Counted from the stretch's first letter, positions 1 through 12,781 are shown. The stretch: 64,000 nt of DNA from an uncultured Collinsella sp. (GCA_900542905.1 UQPF01000010.1:9653-73652); one strand, 5' to 3'. The notes: generated by a model not told the origin, from the letters alone. A program made the numbers and translations.

Positions 1-2098
<2,098 letters not shown>

Positions 2099-2099
2099 G

Positions 2100-3539
2100 T
2101 TAGTTCTCCTCGGTCTCGGTCGCGGCGGTCTCGGCGAAATTCCAGCCAGCCAGGCGGTCCTTCGCGGTGTCGATGTCCAGGTAGTTCTCCTCGCCGTCCA
2201 TGAGTCGCGTAAAGGCGGTAAAGAGATAGTGGGCATCGGTGGGGCCAGGCGAGGCCTCGGGGTGATACTGGACCGAGAAGCACGGGGCGTCGAGCAGCTG
2301 GATGCCCTCGGCGGTGCCGTCGTTGAGGTTCACATGTGTTAGGCGAATGCGGCCAAAGCGCTCGTTCATCACGACCGGCGCGATGCCGCGGCGCACCCAG
2401 ACGCGCAGGTCGCCGTCGGCCGCATGCTCGGTCTCGCCGCCGGAAAGCTCGGGGACAAGCTTGCCCAAGCTGGGAAACAGCAGGCCAAAGCCATGGTTTT
2501 GCGCGGTGATCTCCACGCGACGGCTCACCAGGTTCATGACCGGCTGGTTGCCACCGCGGTGACCGAACTTAAGCTTTTCCATCTGGGCGCCGCAGGCCAG
2601 GCTGATCATCTGGTGACCAAGACAAATACCAAAGACCGGCACCTTGCCGATCAGCTGCTGCACCTGCTCGTAGGTCTCCACCACGGCATCGGGGTCGCCG
2701 GGGCCGTTGGACAAAAAGACGCCGTCGGGATTCATGTCGAGCACCTCACTCGCGGGCGTATCCCACGGCACGACGGTAAGGTCGCAGCCGGCGCGGACGA
2801 GGCCTTCCAGAATGCCGCGCTTGACGCCGCAGTCGTAGGCGACCACCTTGTGACGGGCAGGAGCGGCAGCCGCAAGTGCAAAGTCATGCGTGGCAGGCAG
2901 GTCGGCGGACACAAACTCGTGAGGCGCGGGGCAGCTCACGGTCTTGACCAAATTCTCGCCCACCAGCGTGGGCGCTGCGGCCAGACGCTCGGCAAGCTCG
3001 TCGACGTCGAAGATCTCGGTCGAGATAATGCCCATCTTAGAACCATTGTCGCGCAGATGGCGCACCAGGGCGCGGGTGTCGACACCTTCGATAGCGACGA
3101 TGCCGTGAGCGCGCAGGTACTCCGGCACGCTGACGGCCGAGCGCCAGTTAGAAGGCGTGGCGCACATGTCGCGAACGATCATGCCGCGCATGGCCGGAGC
3201 GCTCGCAGGGCGCACGGCGTCGCCGGGGAAGGCCGACTGGGCGTCGGTCTCGTCGATACCGTAGTTGCCGATCTGCGGATAGGTCATGGTTACGATTTGG
3301 CCGGCATAACTCGGGTCGGTCATGACCTCAAAGTAGCCCTCGAGCGAGGTGTTGAAGCAGACTTCGCCGGTCGCGGTGCCCTCGGCGCCGCATGCACGTC
3401 CATAAAAAATGGTCCCATCCTCAAGATACAGGATGCAGGGACCGCAGGTGCCCTTGCTGGTTTTGGCCAGCATACGCTGGCAAAGCTCGCTGGGCGCGAA
3501 GGTGCGGGCGGCAGCGCCCGCGGTATGGTTGTTCGCCAT
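2100..3539 (-). CDS. carA: Carbamoyl-phosphate synthase small (glutaminase) subunit
   Basis: CarA hydrolyses glutamine and channels ammonia to CarB. The 479-residue protein has the CPSase small-chain N-terminal domain ([15 protein letters not shown]) followed by a class I glutamine amidotransferase domain. The nucleophile cysteine is in [10 protein letters not shown], and the His/Glu pair is in [10 protein letters not shown]. The ATG at 3539 is preferred over an upstream in-frame start because GAAGGAG lies just upstream. An extra stretch of about 35 residues sits between ITAQNHGFG and [11 protein letters not shown], where the E. coli protein has only a short loop. The leader carries a PyrR-type hairpin, so pyrimidine-dependent translational control is likely. 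Confidence 0.96.
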   Translation of the reverse strand: MANNHTAGAAARTFAPSELCQRMLAKTSKGTCGPCILYLEDGTIFYGRACGAEGTATGEVCFNTSLEGYFEVMTDPSYAGQIVTMTYPQIGNYGIDETDAQSAFPGDAVRPASAPAMRGMIVRDMCATPSNWRSAVSVPEYLRAHGIVAIEGVDTRALVRHLRDNGSKMGIISTEIFDVDELAERLAAAPTLVGENLVKTVSCPAPHEFVSADLPATHDFALAAAAPARHKVVAYDCGVKRGILEGLVRAGCDLTVVPWDTPASEVLDMNPDGVFLSNGPGDPDAVVETYEQVQQLIGKVPVFGICLGHQMISLACGAQMEKLKFGHRGGNQPVMNLVSRRVEITAQNHGFGLLFPSLGKLVPELSGGETEHAADGDLRVWVRRGIAPVVMNERFGRIRLTHVNLNDGTAEGIQLLDAPCFSVQYHPEASPGPTDAHYLFTAFTRLMDGEENYLDIDTAKDRLAGWNFAETAATETEEN

Positions 3540-3542
3540 AAT

Positions 3543-3570
3543 TCTCCTTCCCGGTCTCACAGGACCGGCT
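3543..3570 (-). promoter_or_regulatory. Candidate PyrR-binding hairpin overlapping the carA ribosome site
   Basis: On the minus strand the carA leader forms a hairpin with CCGGTC and GACCGG arms (3551-3568) around the loop CTGTGA. It is followed at once by the Shine-Dalgarno GAAGGAG (3543-3549). The RNA GGUCCUGUGAGACC keeps the UCCNGNGAG core of the known PyrR binding loop. Mycobacterial PyrR represses pyr translation at a similarly placed hairpin, so this is probably a translational operator. PyrR itself is not in the window. Confidence 0.55.
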
Positions 3571-3700
3571 TAAAGGTGTGTAGTTAGGCCTCGCGGTATT
3601 GTAACCGCAAGCATGCCTCATGGCGTTAATTTCATCGAAATGTTTACGAAATGATAATTATGACTTTCTATGCATAATGATTTTTTAATCCCCGTCCCAG

Positions 3701-3740
3701 AAAAATCATCCCGCGGGGCTTGTGGCTCACGCGGGATGAT
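3701..3740 (-). terminator. Rho-independent terminator
   Basis: The inverted repeat ATCATCCCGCG / CGCGGGATGAT (3705-3715 and 3730-3740) is followed on the minus strand by TTTTT. It lies six bases past the stop of the membrane-protein gene at 3747 and separates that gene from carAB. Confidence 0.8.
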
Positions 3741-3746
3741 GGCGTC

Positions 3747-4712
3747 TTACTTTTTCTTGTCCTGTTCCAGCAGATCGGACGGTGAGCGATCGGGCTTGCC
3801 GCCGCGGAAAATCTCGCGGCCATGCAGACGATGCTCCAGGTCACGTTCGGCCTTTTCCTCGTCAATCTTGGTCTGGCTCACCACCGGGTCCTCAATCAAC
3901 GACGACACCGAGTTCACCTGCTTCTGAATGCGCTCGGCGATGGTGTCATCCATACTCACGATGCGCATCTTCCAGTCGATATTCGTGGCGTTGGATGAGC
4001 TCTTGGTCCACACGAACGTCAGGATGGCGCTCTGGTGGCCCCGCGCGGGGAACATGCCAAAGAAGGAATCGTGCTGAATGTTGCTATCCTCGTCGATATA
4101 GGCGTGAACGTTATACACCACGCGGTCAATCTTATCGTTGAGCAGCGCGTTGGTCGCAAGCGCCGCGGCCTGAATCTGCCCGTTGGACAGCAGTTCGAGC
4201 TCGTTGGCAGACGATGTGTCCAACACCGTCACCTCGACCGTGCCCGTACGCTCATCGGCTTCATCGACGGTAAAGTCGAGCGGGAACTGAGTAAAGCCGT
4301 TGCCCCACTCAAGGCCGCCCTTCAGCGCCGTCGAAACGGTATCGACTGAAACGCTCTCGGACAGGTTGGCGGTATTCAGACGGCGCATCACGCCGTAGCC
4401 GATCTGCATGCCCACGATCAGCACCAAAATACCGATGACCACGGCCATCGCGGTCTTCGTAATGGTATGGCTCACCTGCGAGCCCGAAGGATCGTCCTCG
4501 GACAGCGGGTCGATATGTTTTGCCTGGCTCGCGCGGTCCTCGCTGCGCAGCTGCGCTAGTGCCGCTTTGTCACCGCGCTTGGCCGCTGCCTCCTTCTCGC
4601 GCATGCGCTCGGTGCGCTTTTTGGCAAGCGTGGGATCCAAGACACCGGATGCATCGATTTCGGAGAATAACTCCGTCACTTCTTCCGGAGTCAAAGGGTT
4701 CTTGTCAGCCAT
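3747..4712 (-). CDS. Conserved single-pass membrane protein of unknown function
   Basis: This 321-residue protein is not recognised. Residues 1-80 are charged and helical, cytoplasmic by inference (EEVTELFSEIDASG, RTERMREKEAAAKR). A single membrane segment follows at about 88-107 (AMAVVIGILVLIVGMQIGYG). A mixed alpha/beta domain of about 170 residues comes next, probably extracytoplasmic, and the protein ends in a lysine-rich tail (LEQDKKK). It lies 19 bases downstream of the ABC exporter gene on the same strand, so the two are probably co-transcribed. No enzymatic motif is visible. A role as an accessory or anchor protein is only a guess. Confidence 0.75.
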   Translation of the reverse strand: MADKNPLTPEEVTELFSEIDASGVLDPTLAKKRTERMREKEAAAKRGDKAALAQLRSEDRASQAKHIDPLSEDDPSGSQVSHTITKTAMAVVIGILVLIVGMQIGYGVMRRLNTANLSESVSVDTVSTALKGGLEWGNGFTQFPLDFTVDEADERTGTVEVTVLDTSSANELELLSNGQIQAAALATNALLNDKIDRVVYNVHAYIDEDSNIQHDSFFGMFPARGHQSAILTFVWTKSSSNATNIDWKMRIVSMDDTIAERIQKQVNSVSSLIEDPVVSQTKIDEEKAERDLEHRLHGREIFRGGKPDRSPSDLLEQDKKK

Positions 4713-4731
4713 AAACTTCCTGTCATATCAA

Positions 4732-6504
4732 TCAGTCGAGCTCGTGCGCACGCGCACCTTCGAACTGCATTCGATAGTAACGGGCATAGGTGCCGCCACG
4801 GGCGAGAAGCTCCTCGTGCGTGCCACGTTCCACAACGCGACCATGCTCAACGGTCGCAATCTCGTCAGCATGCTTAATGGTCGAAAGGCGGTGGGCGATG
4901 ATGATTGTGGTACGGCCGCGCGCCAGCTCTTCGAGCGACTCCTGGACCGCCTCCTCGCTCTCGTTATCCAAAGCACTCGTCGCCTCGTCCAAAATCAGGA
5001 TCTTGGGGTTCTTGAGAAACACGCGCGCGATGGCAACGCGCTGCTTCTGTCCGCCCGAAAGACGGCTGCCGCGCTCGCCCACCACGGTGTCGTAGCCCTG
5101 TGGAAGCGACTCGATAAAGGCATCGATGTTGGCGCGACGGGCGGCCTCGGCGATCTCTTCTGCCGTAGCACCCGGCTTGCCGTAGGCGATGTTCTCGCCG
5201 ATCGTACCGTCAAATAGATAGACATCCTGCTGCACCAGGCCGATGGCACGGCGCAGGCTCTGCTGCGTCACATCGCGCACGTCTTGGCCGTCGATGCTAA
5301 TGGATCCGGCAGCCACGTCATAAAAGCGCGGCAGCAGCGAACAGGTCGTGGACTTGCCACCGCCCGAAGGGCCAACCAAAGCGATGGTCTGCCCGGGCTT
5401 GATGGACAGGTCCATATGGTCGATAACGGGACGCTCGTCGGCATCGCCCTCGCCCAGCTCAACATCCTCGTAGTTAAAGCACACGTCGTGATACTCCACG
5501 GCTCCGGCAGTCACCTGCAGATCCGTGGCGCCCGGCTTGTCCTGGATATCCGGCGCGGTCGAGAGCACCTCGTCCATACGCTTAAAGCCGGCAATAGCCT
5601 TCTGATACGTTTCGGCCGAATTGACGAGTGTCTCGAGCGGCGTGCAGAACAGCGAAATATAGAGTGCAAAGGTCGCCATATCGACCGCCTGCAGCTGTCC
5701 CTGGGCGACCAGCCAGCCGCCCAGCAGCACCACGATCACATAGAGCACACCCGAGAGCAGGCCATACGTCGCGGTATAGACGCCCATGGCGTGATACATG
5801 TTCTCTTTAGACGAAAGGTAGCGATTGTTGGAGGCGCGGAACTTGAAGCGTTCGGTCTCCTCATTGGCAAAGCTCTTGACCACGCGCATGCCCGCCAGCG
5901 AATCCTGCAGCTGCGCATTGATGCCGCTGATCTTTTTGCGGTTGTCGCTAAAAACCTCGCGCATGCGCATGTTCTGCCAAAACATGACGACCGCAAACGC
6001 CGCCGTCACCACGGCCATGGCGAGCGCGAGCACCGGGGCGATGGTAAAGAGGATCACAAACGAGCCGATAATCTCGATGCCGCAGATGATGATCCACTCG
6101 GGCACGTGGTGCGCCGCCTCGCAGATATCGAACAGGTCGTTGACCACGCGGCTCATCATGTCGCCCGAGCTGTTGCGGTCGAAGTACGCAAAGCTAAAGC
6201 GCTCGTACTGGTCAAACAGGTCCTCGCGCATCTTGGACTCCATGCGCGCACCCATCACGTGACCCCAGTAGCTCACAAAGTAGCGGCAGGCGCAGCGAAC
6301 GGCATACATCAGCACCAGCCCCACCGCGATCATACCGAGCGCCTGCATAATGGCAGCCTGGCCCTGGGTAAACAGTCCACCGGTCAAATTGCGCAGGATA
6401 ATGGGGAACGCCAGGTCAATGGCGGCAAGCACCAGAGCACAAACAGTATCAGCAACAAAAAGCCCCATCTGGGGCTTGTAATACGAAAGAAACCTCTTAA
6501 ACAT
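4732..6504 (-). CDS. ABC exporter, fused membrane and ATPase domains (MsbA/LmrA type)
   Basis: This is a 590-residue half-transporter expected to work as a dimer in the cytoplasmic membrane, exporting lipids, drugs or peptides; the substrate cannot be read from sequence. An N-terminal six-helix transmembrane domain (about 1-310) precedes an ATP-binding domain. The latter has Walker A GPSGGGKST, Q-loop GLVQQDVYLFDGTI, signature LSGGQKQRVAIARV, Walker B ILILDEATSALD and the H-loop IIIAHRLST. I take the ATG at 6504 (MFKRFLSYYKPQ) as the start because GAGGA precedes it; the longer in-frame reading upstream has no hydrophobic or family features. It is followed by the unknown membrane protein at 3747. 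Confidence 0.93.
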   Translation of the reverse strand: MFKRFLSYYKPQMGLFVADTVCALVLAAIDLAFPIILRNLTGGLFTQGQAAIMQALGMIAVGLVLMYAVRCACRYFVSYWGHVMGARMESKMREDLFDQYERFSFAYFDRNSSGDMMSRVVNDLFDICEAAHHVPEWIIICGIEIIGSFVILFTIAPVLALAMAVVTAAFAVVMFWQNMRMREVFSDNRKKISGINAQLQDSLAGMRVVKSFANEETERFKFRASNNRYLSSKENMYHAMGVYTATYGLLSGVLYVIVVLLGGWLVAQGQLQAVDMATFALYISLFCTPLETLVNSAETYQKAIAGFKRMDEVLSTAPDIQDKPGATDLQVTAGAVEYHDVCFNYEDVELGEGDADERPVIDHMDLSIKPGQTIALVGPSGGGKSTTCSLLPRFYDVAAGSISIDGQDVRDVTQQSLRRAIGLVQQDVYLFDGTIGENIAYGKPGATAEEIAEAARRANIDAFIESLPQGYDTVVGERGSRLSGGQKQRVAIARVFLKNPKILILDEATSALDNESEEAVQESLEELARGRTTIIIAHRLSTIKHADEIATVEHGRVVERGTHEELLARGGTYARYYRMQFEGARAHELD

Positions 6505-6610
6505 GCAGTCCTCGAAGAGAAATAAATAGCGTGATAAATCCGGTTGAGCCGGTCGGGCTGAAAACAAAGCGTCCCAACAAACATAACGCCGATGTTCTAG
6601 CAACGTCAGC

Positions 6611-6710
6611 GAAAACGTCCCTAAGCGAGCAAGGTGCCTTGAAAGAGGAGCGACGCGTACTTCGGTACGCGAGCGACGATTGAAAGGCAGATTGCCGCTT
6701 AGGGGCGTTT
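6611..6710. repeat. Long imperfect intergenic inverted repeat
   Basis: A stretch of about 100 bases folds on itself. AAACGTCCCTAAGCG (6613-6627) pairs with CGCTTAGGGGCGTTT (6696-6710). AAGGTGCCTT pairs with AAAGGCA. The apex is GCGTAC-TTCG-GTACGC (6655-6670), flanked by two direct GAGCGAC copies. There is no U-tract, so it is not a simple terminator. It lies between the Nudix and ABC genes. It could be a structured RNA, an mRNA-stabilising hairpin or a REP-like repeat. Confidence 0.7.
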
Positions 6711-6723
6711 GCAGCGTCGACTC

Positions 6724-6751
6724 GTTACGCGGTTTGGTAAAACCGCGTAAC
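6724..6751 (-). terminator. Hairpin abutting the Nudix stop codon
   Basis: GTTACGCGGTTT (6724-6735) and AAACCGCGTAAC (6740-6751) form a perfect 12-bp stem immediately after the Nudix stop. On the minus strand it is not followed by a run of T, so it may stabilise the 3' end rather than terminate transcription. Confidence 0.45.
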
Positions 6752-7447
6752 CTAGAGCTCCGTGCCCCCAAGGCGGTGCGCGATGCTGTCGCAGGCAAGC
6801 GCGCCTACGACGGTCTTGGCGTCTTCGATCTTGCCGTCGAGCACGGCGTCGATCAGCTCGTGCAGCGGCACGAGGTCCACGTTGACAAACTCGTCATCAT
6901 CGGGGTTGGGTGCATCGAACTCGAGCTTGGTGGCCAGGTAGATGTGAATGATCTCGTCGCAGAAGCCGCAGGACGTGACAATCGACGTCAAAAAGCGAAT
7001 GCGACCGGCCCTAAAGCCCGTCTCCTCATGCAGTTCGCGCTTGGCACAATCGAGCGGGTCCTCGCCTGGATCGAGCTTGCCGGCGGGAATCTCGACCGTC
7101 ACGCGGTCGATGGCGGTGCGGTACTGACGCACCAGTACGATCTTGCCGCTCTCGGTCAGTGCCACAACGGCCGCCGCACCCGGATGGCGAACGATATCGC
7201 GGGCGCTGCGGTGGCCGTTGGGCAGCTCAACCTCAAGACGGTGGACGTCGAGGATCTTGCCCTTCCAGGCGCACTCCTCCGAAAGAATCTTCTCGTGCAG
7301 CTCGGCATCGTGCGGGTCGTCATCGCCCAGCACCAGCGCCGGCTCGTCAGCGACCTCGCCACCAGGCTCGCCCTCGGCGTGCCCATACAAGCGGCTGTCC
7401 TCTTCGACGATCTGCGCGTCCACGAGCTCTTCGTTCTTCTCGTCCAT
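6752..7447 (-). CDS. Nudix hydrolase, ADP-ribose pyrophosphatase type
   Basis: This enzyme cleaves nucleoside diphosphates linked to another group, most likely ADP-ribose, in the cytoplasm. The 231-residue protein carries a complete Nudix box spanning GKLDPGEDPLDCAKRELHEE and TGF, matching GX5EX7REUXEEXGU. The preceding VVALTESGKIVLVRQYR and VEIPAGK are typical of the ADP-ribose pyrophosphatase branch. An acidic N-terminal extension of about 55 residues precedes the core. ATG 7447 is chosen because AGAGG lies ten bases upstream; an ATG three codons earlier sits too close to that site. It follows purD with a short gap and is probably in the same transcript. Confidence 0.88.
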   Translation of the reverse strand: MDEKNEELVDAQIVEEDSRLYGHAEGEPGGEVADEPALVLGDDDPHDAELHEKILSEECAWKGKILDVHRLEVELPNGHRSARDIVRHPGAAAVVALTESGKIVLVRQYRTAIDRVTVEIPAGKLDPGEDPLDCAKRELHEETGFRAGRIRFLTSIVTSCGFCDEIIHIYLATKLEFDAPNPDDDEFVNVDLVPLHELIDAVLDGKIEDAKTVVGALACDSIAHRLGGTEL

Positions 7448-7468
7448 CCGTCTCATTCCTCTCGGACT

Positions 7469-8773
7469 TTAGGCATCCCAGGCGTCGCGACCGCGCAGCG
7501 CGCGCAGGCCGATGTCGTGACGCAGGGTCTTGCCCTCAAAATCAATCTTCTCGCAGGCCTCGTAGGCAAGGTTGCGAGCGTTCTCGAACGTGTCGCCCAG
7601 AGCGGTCACGGCAAGCACGCGGCCACCATTGGTCACGAGCTGGCCGTCCACCACAGCAGTGCCCGCGTGGTACACGGTCACGTTCTCCATGGCCTCGGCA
7701 TCCTCAATACCGGTGATGACCTTGCCTTTCTCGTAGCTGCCGGGGTAGCCCGCGCTCGTCAGGACAACGGCCACGGCCCACTCGTCGCGCCAGTCGAGTT
7801 CAATCTGGTCGAGCTCGCAGTTGGCACAAGCCAGCATGACCTCGACTAGGTCGTTCTTAAGGCGCGGCAGCACGACCTGCGTCTCGGGGTCGCCAAAGCG
7901 GGCATTGAACTCCAGCACCTTGGGGCCGGCAGGCGTGAGCATAAAGCCGCCGTACAGGCAGCCGCGGTAGTCGATACCCTCGGCAGCGAGCTCGGCCACG
8001 GTCTGCTCCATGACCGCCACCATGGTGGCGTGCTCCTCGTCGGTCACGATGGGCACCGGGCTGTAGACGCCCATGCCACCGGTGTTGGGACCAAGGTCGC
8101 CCTCAAGCGCACGCTTGTGATCCTGCGAGGTGGCCATGGGACGAACGGTCTTACCGTCGGTAAAGGCCAGCAGCGAGCACTCGGGGCCGGTCAGCATCTC
8201 CTCGATGACCACGGTATTGCCGGCATCGCCAAAGGCGCCGCCAAAACACTCGCGCACGGCCTCCTCGGCCTGCGCAAGCTCGGTTGCCACGATAACACCC
8301 TTGCCCGCGGCAAGGCCGTCGGCCTTGACGACCAGCGGGGCGCCTTGCTCGCGTACGTAGGCGAGAGCCGAAGCCTCGTCGGTAAACGAGCCGTAGGCTG
8401 CCGTCGGAATGCCCGCACGCTCCATGAGCTGCTTGGAGAACAGCTTGGAGCCCTCCATCTGGGCACCCTCGGCACCCGGGCCAAAGCAGGGAATACCCGC
8501 CGCGCGCACGGCGTCGGCCACGCCCGCCACGAGCGGAGCCTCGGGGCCAATTACCACGAGTCCGCATCCGTGGCTCTGAGCAAACGCTGCCACGGCCGCA
8601 GGATCGCAGTCGTCGAGAACAACGTTCTCGCCGCAGCTCGCGGTGCCGCCGTTGCCCGGCGCGATGTAGAGCTTGCCGGCGCGCGGTGATGCTGCGAGCT
8701 TAGCTGCCAAAGCATGCTCGCGGCCGCCGCTGCCCAACAACAGGATGTCGATGGTTTGAGTGTCCGCCTTCAA
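7469..8773 (-). CDS. purD: Phosphoribosylamine-glycine ligase (GAR synthetase)
   Basis: PurD joins 5-phosphoribosylamine and glycine with ATP, the second step of purine synthesis. It opens with the Rossmann-like [19 protein letters not shown]. It then shows the ATP-grasp features [13 protein letters not shown] and the diagnostic [27 protein letters not shown] and [11 protein letters not shown] place the start at a TTG (8773) because GAGGAGG lies five bases upstream, giving 434 residues, the usual family length. Reading further upstream yields non-homologous residues. purA lies upstream on the same strand; purB and purC are elsewhere in the window, so purine genes are scattered. Confidence 0.96.
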   Translation of the reverse strand: MKADTQTIDILLLGSGGREHALAAKLAASPRAGKLYIAPGNGGTASCGENVVLDDCDPAAVAAFAQSHGCGLVVIGPEAPLVAGVADAVRAAGIPCFGPGAEGAQMEGSKLFSKQLMERAGIPTAAYGSFTDEASALAYVREQGAPLVVKADGLAAGKGVIVATELAQAEEAVRECFGGAFGDAGNTVVIEEMLTGPECSLLAFTDGKTVRPMATSQDHKRALEGDLGPNTGGMGVYSPVPIVTDEEHATMVAVMEQTVAELAAEGIDYRGCLYGGFMLTPAGPKVLEFNARFGDPETQVVLPRLKNDLVEVMLACANCELDQIELDWRDEWAVAVVLTSAGYPGSYEKGKVITGIEDAEAMENVTVYHAGTAVVDGQLVTNGGRVLAVTALGDTFENARNLAYEACEKIDFEGKTLRHDIGLRALRGRDAWDA

Positions 8774-8827
8774 GGGTGCCTCCTCTATGGATGAATGGCC
8801 CGCTCCGCGCGAGCCCTTTGCAAGCAA

Positions 8828-8869
8828 ATATACCCCTCGGCCGCCCGTCCGGGCTGCAAAGGGGTATAT
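8828..8869 (-). terminator. Hairpin between purA and purD
   Basis: ATATACCCCT (8828-8837) and AGGGGTATAT (8860-8869) form the outer stem, and GCCCG/CGGGC forms an inner stem. On the minus strand the following bases are TTGCTTG, so the U-tract is poor. It is probably a weak terminator or attenuator between purA and purD. Confidence 0.5.
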
Positions 8870-8891
8870 CGCAATAACCAAATAGTCCCGA

Positions 8892-10187
<1,296 letters not shown>

Positions 10188-10271
10188 TTACATTCATGGA
10201 CTGTCTACGCGCCACGCTGGCACGCAGAAGCACAAAACATTCCCAGTATACCCGTGCAACGGGCGCCTGTC

Positions 10272-11663
10272 CTACTCCTCGGTATGCGCCCCATCAAGCT
10301 CATAGAACTTGGTGGATGCCGGCAGGAACATCAGGTCGACGTCACCGATCGGGCCCGAACGGTTCTTGGCCACGACGATACGCGTAACGCCCTCGTCGGG
10401 TCGATCGTCACGCGAGGCCTCGGCCTCATCAGCGGAGCGGTCCAAGAACATAACGATGTCGGCGTCCTGCTCGATGGAGCCCGATTCACGCAGGTCGGAC
10501 AGCTGCGGGCGCTTGCCGGTACGGGACTCAACCTGACGCGACAGCTGCGACAGCGCGATCAACGGAATCTTGAGCTCCTTGGCCATGATCTTTAAACCAC
10601 GCGACATCTCGGAGACCTCGACGGTACGGCTCTCGGAGCGACGTCCCGGCGGAGGACTCACCAGCTGCAGGTAGTCCAGGATAATGATGGCCTTCTCCTT
10701 GTTGTGGAGCATGCGGCGGCTCTTGGCGCGAATCTCGGTCACCGTGGTGCCGGGCGTATCGTCAATCAGAATGTCGAGCTTAGACAAGGTCTGCGTGGCC
10801 TCGTTGATATTGGCCCACTGTTCGGGACTAATGCGGCCCGTACGGAAGTCGCTGATTGAAATCATGGCGTAGGCGCAAATCAGGCGCTGGGCAATTTCCT
10901 TGCCCGACATCTCCAGCGAAAAGAAGCCGACGGTATAGCCCGCAGCGGCGGCGTTGAGCGCTAGGTTCAGAGCGAACGACGTCTTACCCACGGCAGGGCG
11001 GGCGCCGATAATGATGAGCTGGCCCTCGCGGAAACCCATAAGCATGCGGTCGAGCGACGGGAAGCCGGTGGGCACGCCCGCGGCCTGTCCGCCGGCCTTA
11101 CACACTTCCTCGGCCTCGTTATAGGCCTCGACCATAAACTCGGTCAGTGTCTTATAGCTCGACTTGACCTCGCGCGCCGTGACCTTGAGCAGCTTGCTCT
11201 CGGCCAGCTCCACGACCTCTTTGGTGTCGGTAGGGGCGTTATAGGCCAGTGCGTTAATCTCGTTGGTGGCACCGATCAGCTCGCGCAGCATCGAGTCGCG
11301 ACGGACGATGGCGGCATGGTGCTGCCAGTTCACGAGCGACAGGGTCTGACCCATCAGCTCCAATATGTAGGCCTCGCCGCCCACGGCATCAAGCTTGTTG
11401 ATGCTGCGCAGGTAATCGATCAGCGAGATAGAGTCGATGGGAATGCGACTGTTGTACATATCGACCATCGCGGTGTAGATGGTCTTATGAATGGGCCGGT
11501 AGAAGTCATCGGGCTGCAGCTCGACCTGGGCTTCCTCGACCACCTCGGGCGACAGCAGCATGGCGGCCAGTACATTGGCCTCTGCATCTTGGTTTTGAGG
11601 GAGACCCAACTTGGAGCCACGGTCCTCGACCGTCAGCCCCATCTCCCTTTCGTCATATGCCAT
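10272..11663 (-). CDS. dnaB: Replicative DNA helicase
   Basis: DnaB is the hexameric 5'-3' helicase that opens the replication fork. The 463-residue protein has the N-terminal DnaB domain (LPQNQDAEANVLAAMLLSPE) and a RecA-like motor with Walker A GARPAVGKTSFALNLALN. Walker B lies in IIILDYLQLVSPP, followed by LSQLSRQVESRTGKRPQLSD. No intein interrupts it. I use the ATG at 11663 (MAYDEREMG), with GAGGA placed upstream. It sits downstream of the rpsF-ssb-rpsR-rplI block, a common arrangement, but a terminator after rplI suggests its own promoter. Confidence 0.97.
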   Translation of the reverse strand: MAYDEREMGLTVEDRGSKLGLPQNQDAEANVLAAMLLSPEVVEEAQVELQPDDFYRPIHKTIYTAMVDMYNSRIPIDSISLIDYLRSINKLDAVGGEAYILELMGQTLSLVNWQHHAAIVRRDSMLRELIGATNEINALAYNAPTDTKEVVELAESKLLKVTAREVKSSYKTLTEFMVEAYNEAEEVCKAGGQAAGVPTGFPSLDRMLMGFREGQLIIIGARPAVGKTSFALNLALNAAAAGYTVGFFSLEMSGKEIAQRLICAYAMISISDFRTGRISPEQWANINEATQTLSKLDILIDDTPGTTVTEIRAKSRRMLHNKEKAIIILDYLQLVSPPPGRRSESRTVEVSEMSRGLKIMAKELKIPLIALSQLSRQVESRTGKRPQLSDLRESGSIEQDADIVMFLDRSADEAEASRDDRPDEGVTRIVVAKNRSGPIGDVDLMFLPASTKFYELDGAHTEE

Positions 11664-11817
11664 GAGCATCCTCATTCATATCGCTTGCGAGCATCCATAG
11701 TATCAGCCACAGTCCCAAAACGGGCCGCGCCCCGGCAATCATCACCGAACGAAACGGATGAACGGTCCCGTGTATAGGACTTCGACGCAACGCCTGCCAT
11801 GACGCTCGCTGAGCGTA

Positions 11818-11855
11818 GAAAACAAAAGGGCGCCCTGGTCTCCCAGAGCGCCCTT
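11818..11855 (-). terminator. Terminator of the rpsF-ssb-rpsR-rplI operon
   Basis: AAGGGCGC (11826-11833) and GCGCCCTT (11848-11855) form the stem, followed on the minus strand by TTTTGTTTT. It lies 33 bases past the rplI stop. Confidence 0.8.
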
Positions 11856-11887
11856 CTTAGAACAAGATTGTTGCGTTGCAGCAAATG

Positions 11888-12427
11888 CTACTCGGCAGCA
11901 GCCTCAGTCTCGACCTCGGCGGTCTCGGCCTCGGCGACCTCAGCGGCCTCCTCGACCTCAGCCTCGGCAGCGAGCTCCTCGGCGGTAACGCCAACGAGAA
12001 CGACAACCTCGGCCTTGATCTCGCGGTACAGCGAGATGGCAACGGTGTGGGCACCGGCAACCTTGATGGGCTTACCGAGCTCGACGCGCTTGCGGTCGAT
12101 GTCCATACCGAGCTGAGCCTTGATGGCGTCAGCGATCATAGCGGCGGTAACGGAGCCAAAGAGGATGCCCTCGTCGCCGACCTTGACGTCAACGGTGACC
12201 GTCTTGCCCTCGAAGGCAGCCTTGGTCTCGTTGGCGGTAGCCAGACGGACGGCCTCGCGCTTGGCGATGTTGTTGCGACGCTCGTCAAGCTGCTTGAGGT
12301 TGCCCTTGGTGGCGGCAACAGCGAGCTTCTTGGGGAACAGGAAGTTCTCAGCGTAACCCTGAGCGACCTCTACGACGTCACCCTCGCCGCCCTTGCCCTT
12401 GATCTCATCGAGAAGAATAACCTTCAT
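11888..12427 (-). CDS. rplI: Ribosomal protein bL9
   Basis: bL9 binds 23S rRNA at the base of the L1 stalk. The N-terminal domain is standard (MKVILLDEIKGKGGEGDVVE, GYAENFLFPKKLA), joined by the long helix to the C-terminal domain (GILFGSVTAAMIADAIK). The last 30 residues form an alanine/glutamate tail (EEAAEVAEAETAEVETEAA), so the protein is 179 residues against the usual 148-150. It is the last gene of the rpsF-ssb-rpsR-rplI operon and is followed by a terminator. Confidence 0.96.
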   Translation of the reverse strand: MKVILLDEIKGKGGEGDVVEVAQGYAENFLFPKKLAVAATKGNLKQLDERRNNIAKREAVRLATANETKAAFEGKTVTVDVKVGDEGILFGSVTAAMIADAIKAQLGMDIDRKRVELGKPIKVAGAHTVAISLYREIKAEVVVLVGVTAEELAAEAEVEEAAEVAEAETAEVETEAAAE

Positions 12428-12442
12428 GATGCATCTCCCTTC

Positions 12443-12709
12443 TTAGCCGCGGTCGCGGTTGCCACGAGAGGAAACCACGGGGACGGTGTACGGCAGGAGA
12501 GCCATCTCGCGGGCGCGCTTGATGGCGTTGGCGATGTCATGCTGATGCTGCGTGCAAGCGCCAGTGACGCGACGAGGCTTGATCTTGCCACGGTCGGTCA
12601 TGTACTTACGGAGAAGCTGAGTGTCCTTATAGTCGATGAACTCAGTGTTCTCCTTGCAGAACTGGCAGTACTTACGACGCGGCTGACGTGCAGAAAAATC
12701 ATTAGCCAT
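12443..12709 (-). CDS. rpsR: Ribosomal protein bS18
   Basis: bS18 binds the central domain of 16S rRNA with bS6. The 88-residue protein shows the family core [36 protein letters not shown] and [12 protein letters not shown] CxxC pair and a later cysteine are kept, suggesting a metal-binding form. The start at 12709 gives the conserved N-terminus ([13 protein letters not shown]); a longer in-frame reading has no homology features. It lies 15 bases upstream of rplI. Confidence 0.95.
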   Translation of the reverse strand: MANDFSARQPRRKYCQFCKENTEFIDYKDTQLLRKYMTDRGKIKPRRVTGACTQHQHDIANAIKRAREMALLPYTVPVVSSRGNRDRG

Positions 12710-12781
12710 GTCAAAATACCTTTCGTTTGGCAACTTCGGCGAACCGAAGCCGCCTCTCACTCAAAAATAGGTGAACAGCCC

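Noticed and set aside
3652..3663. TGATAATTATGA as an ArgR box upstream of carA
   Set aside because: The dyad is imperfect and departs from the ArgR consensus; arginine control cannot be supported from this alone.
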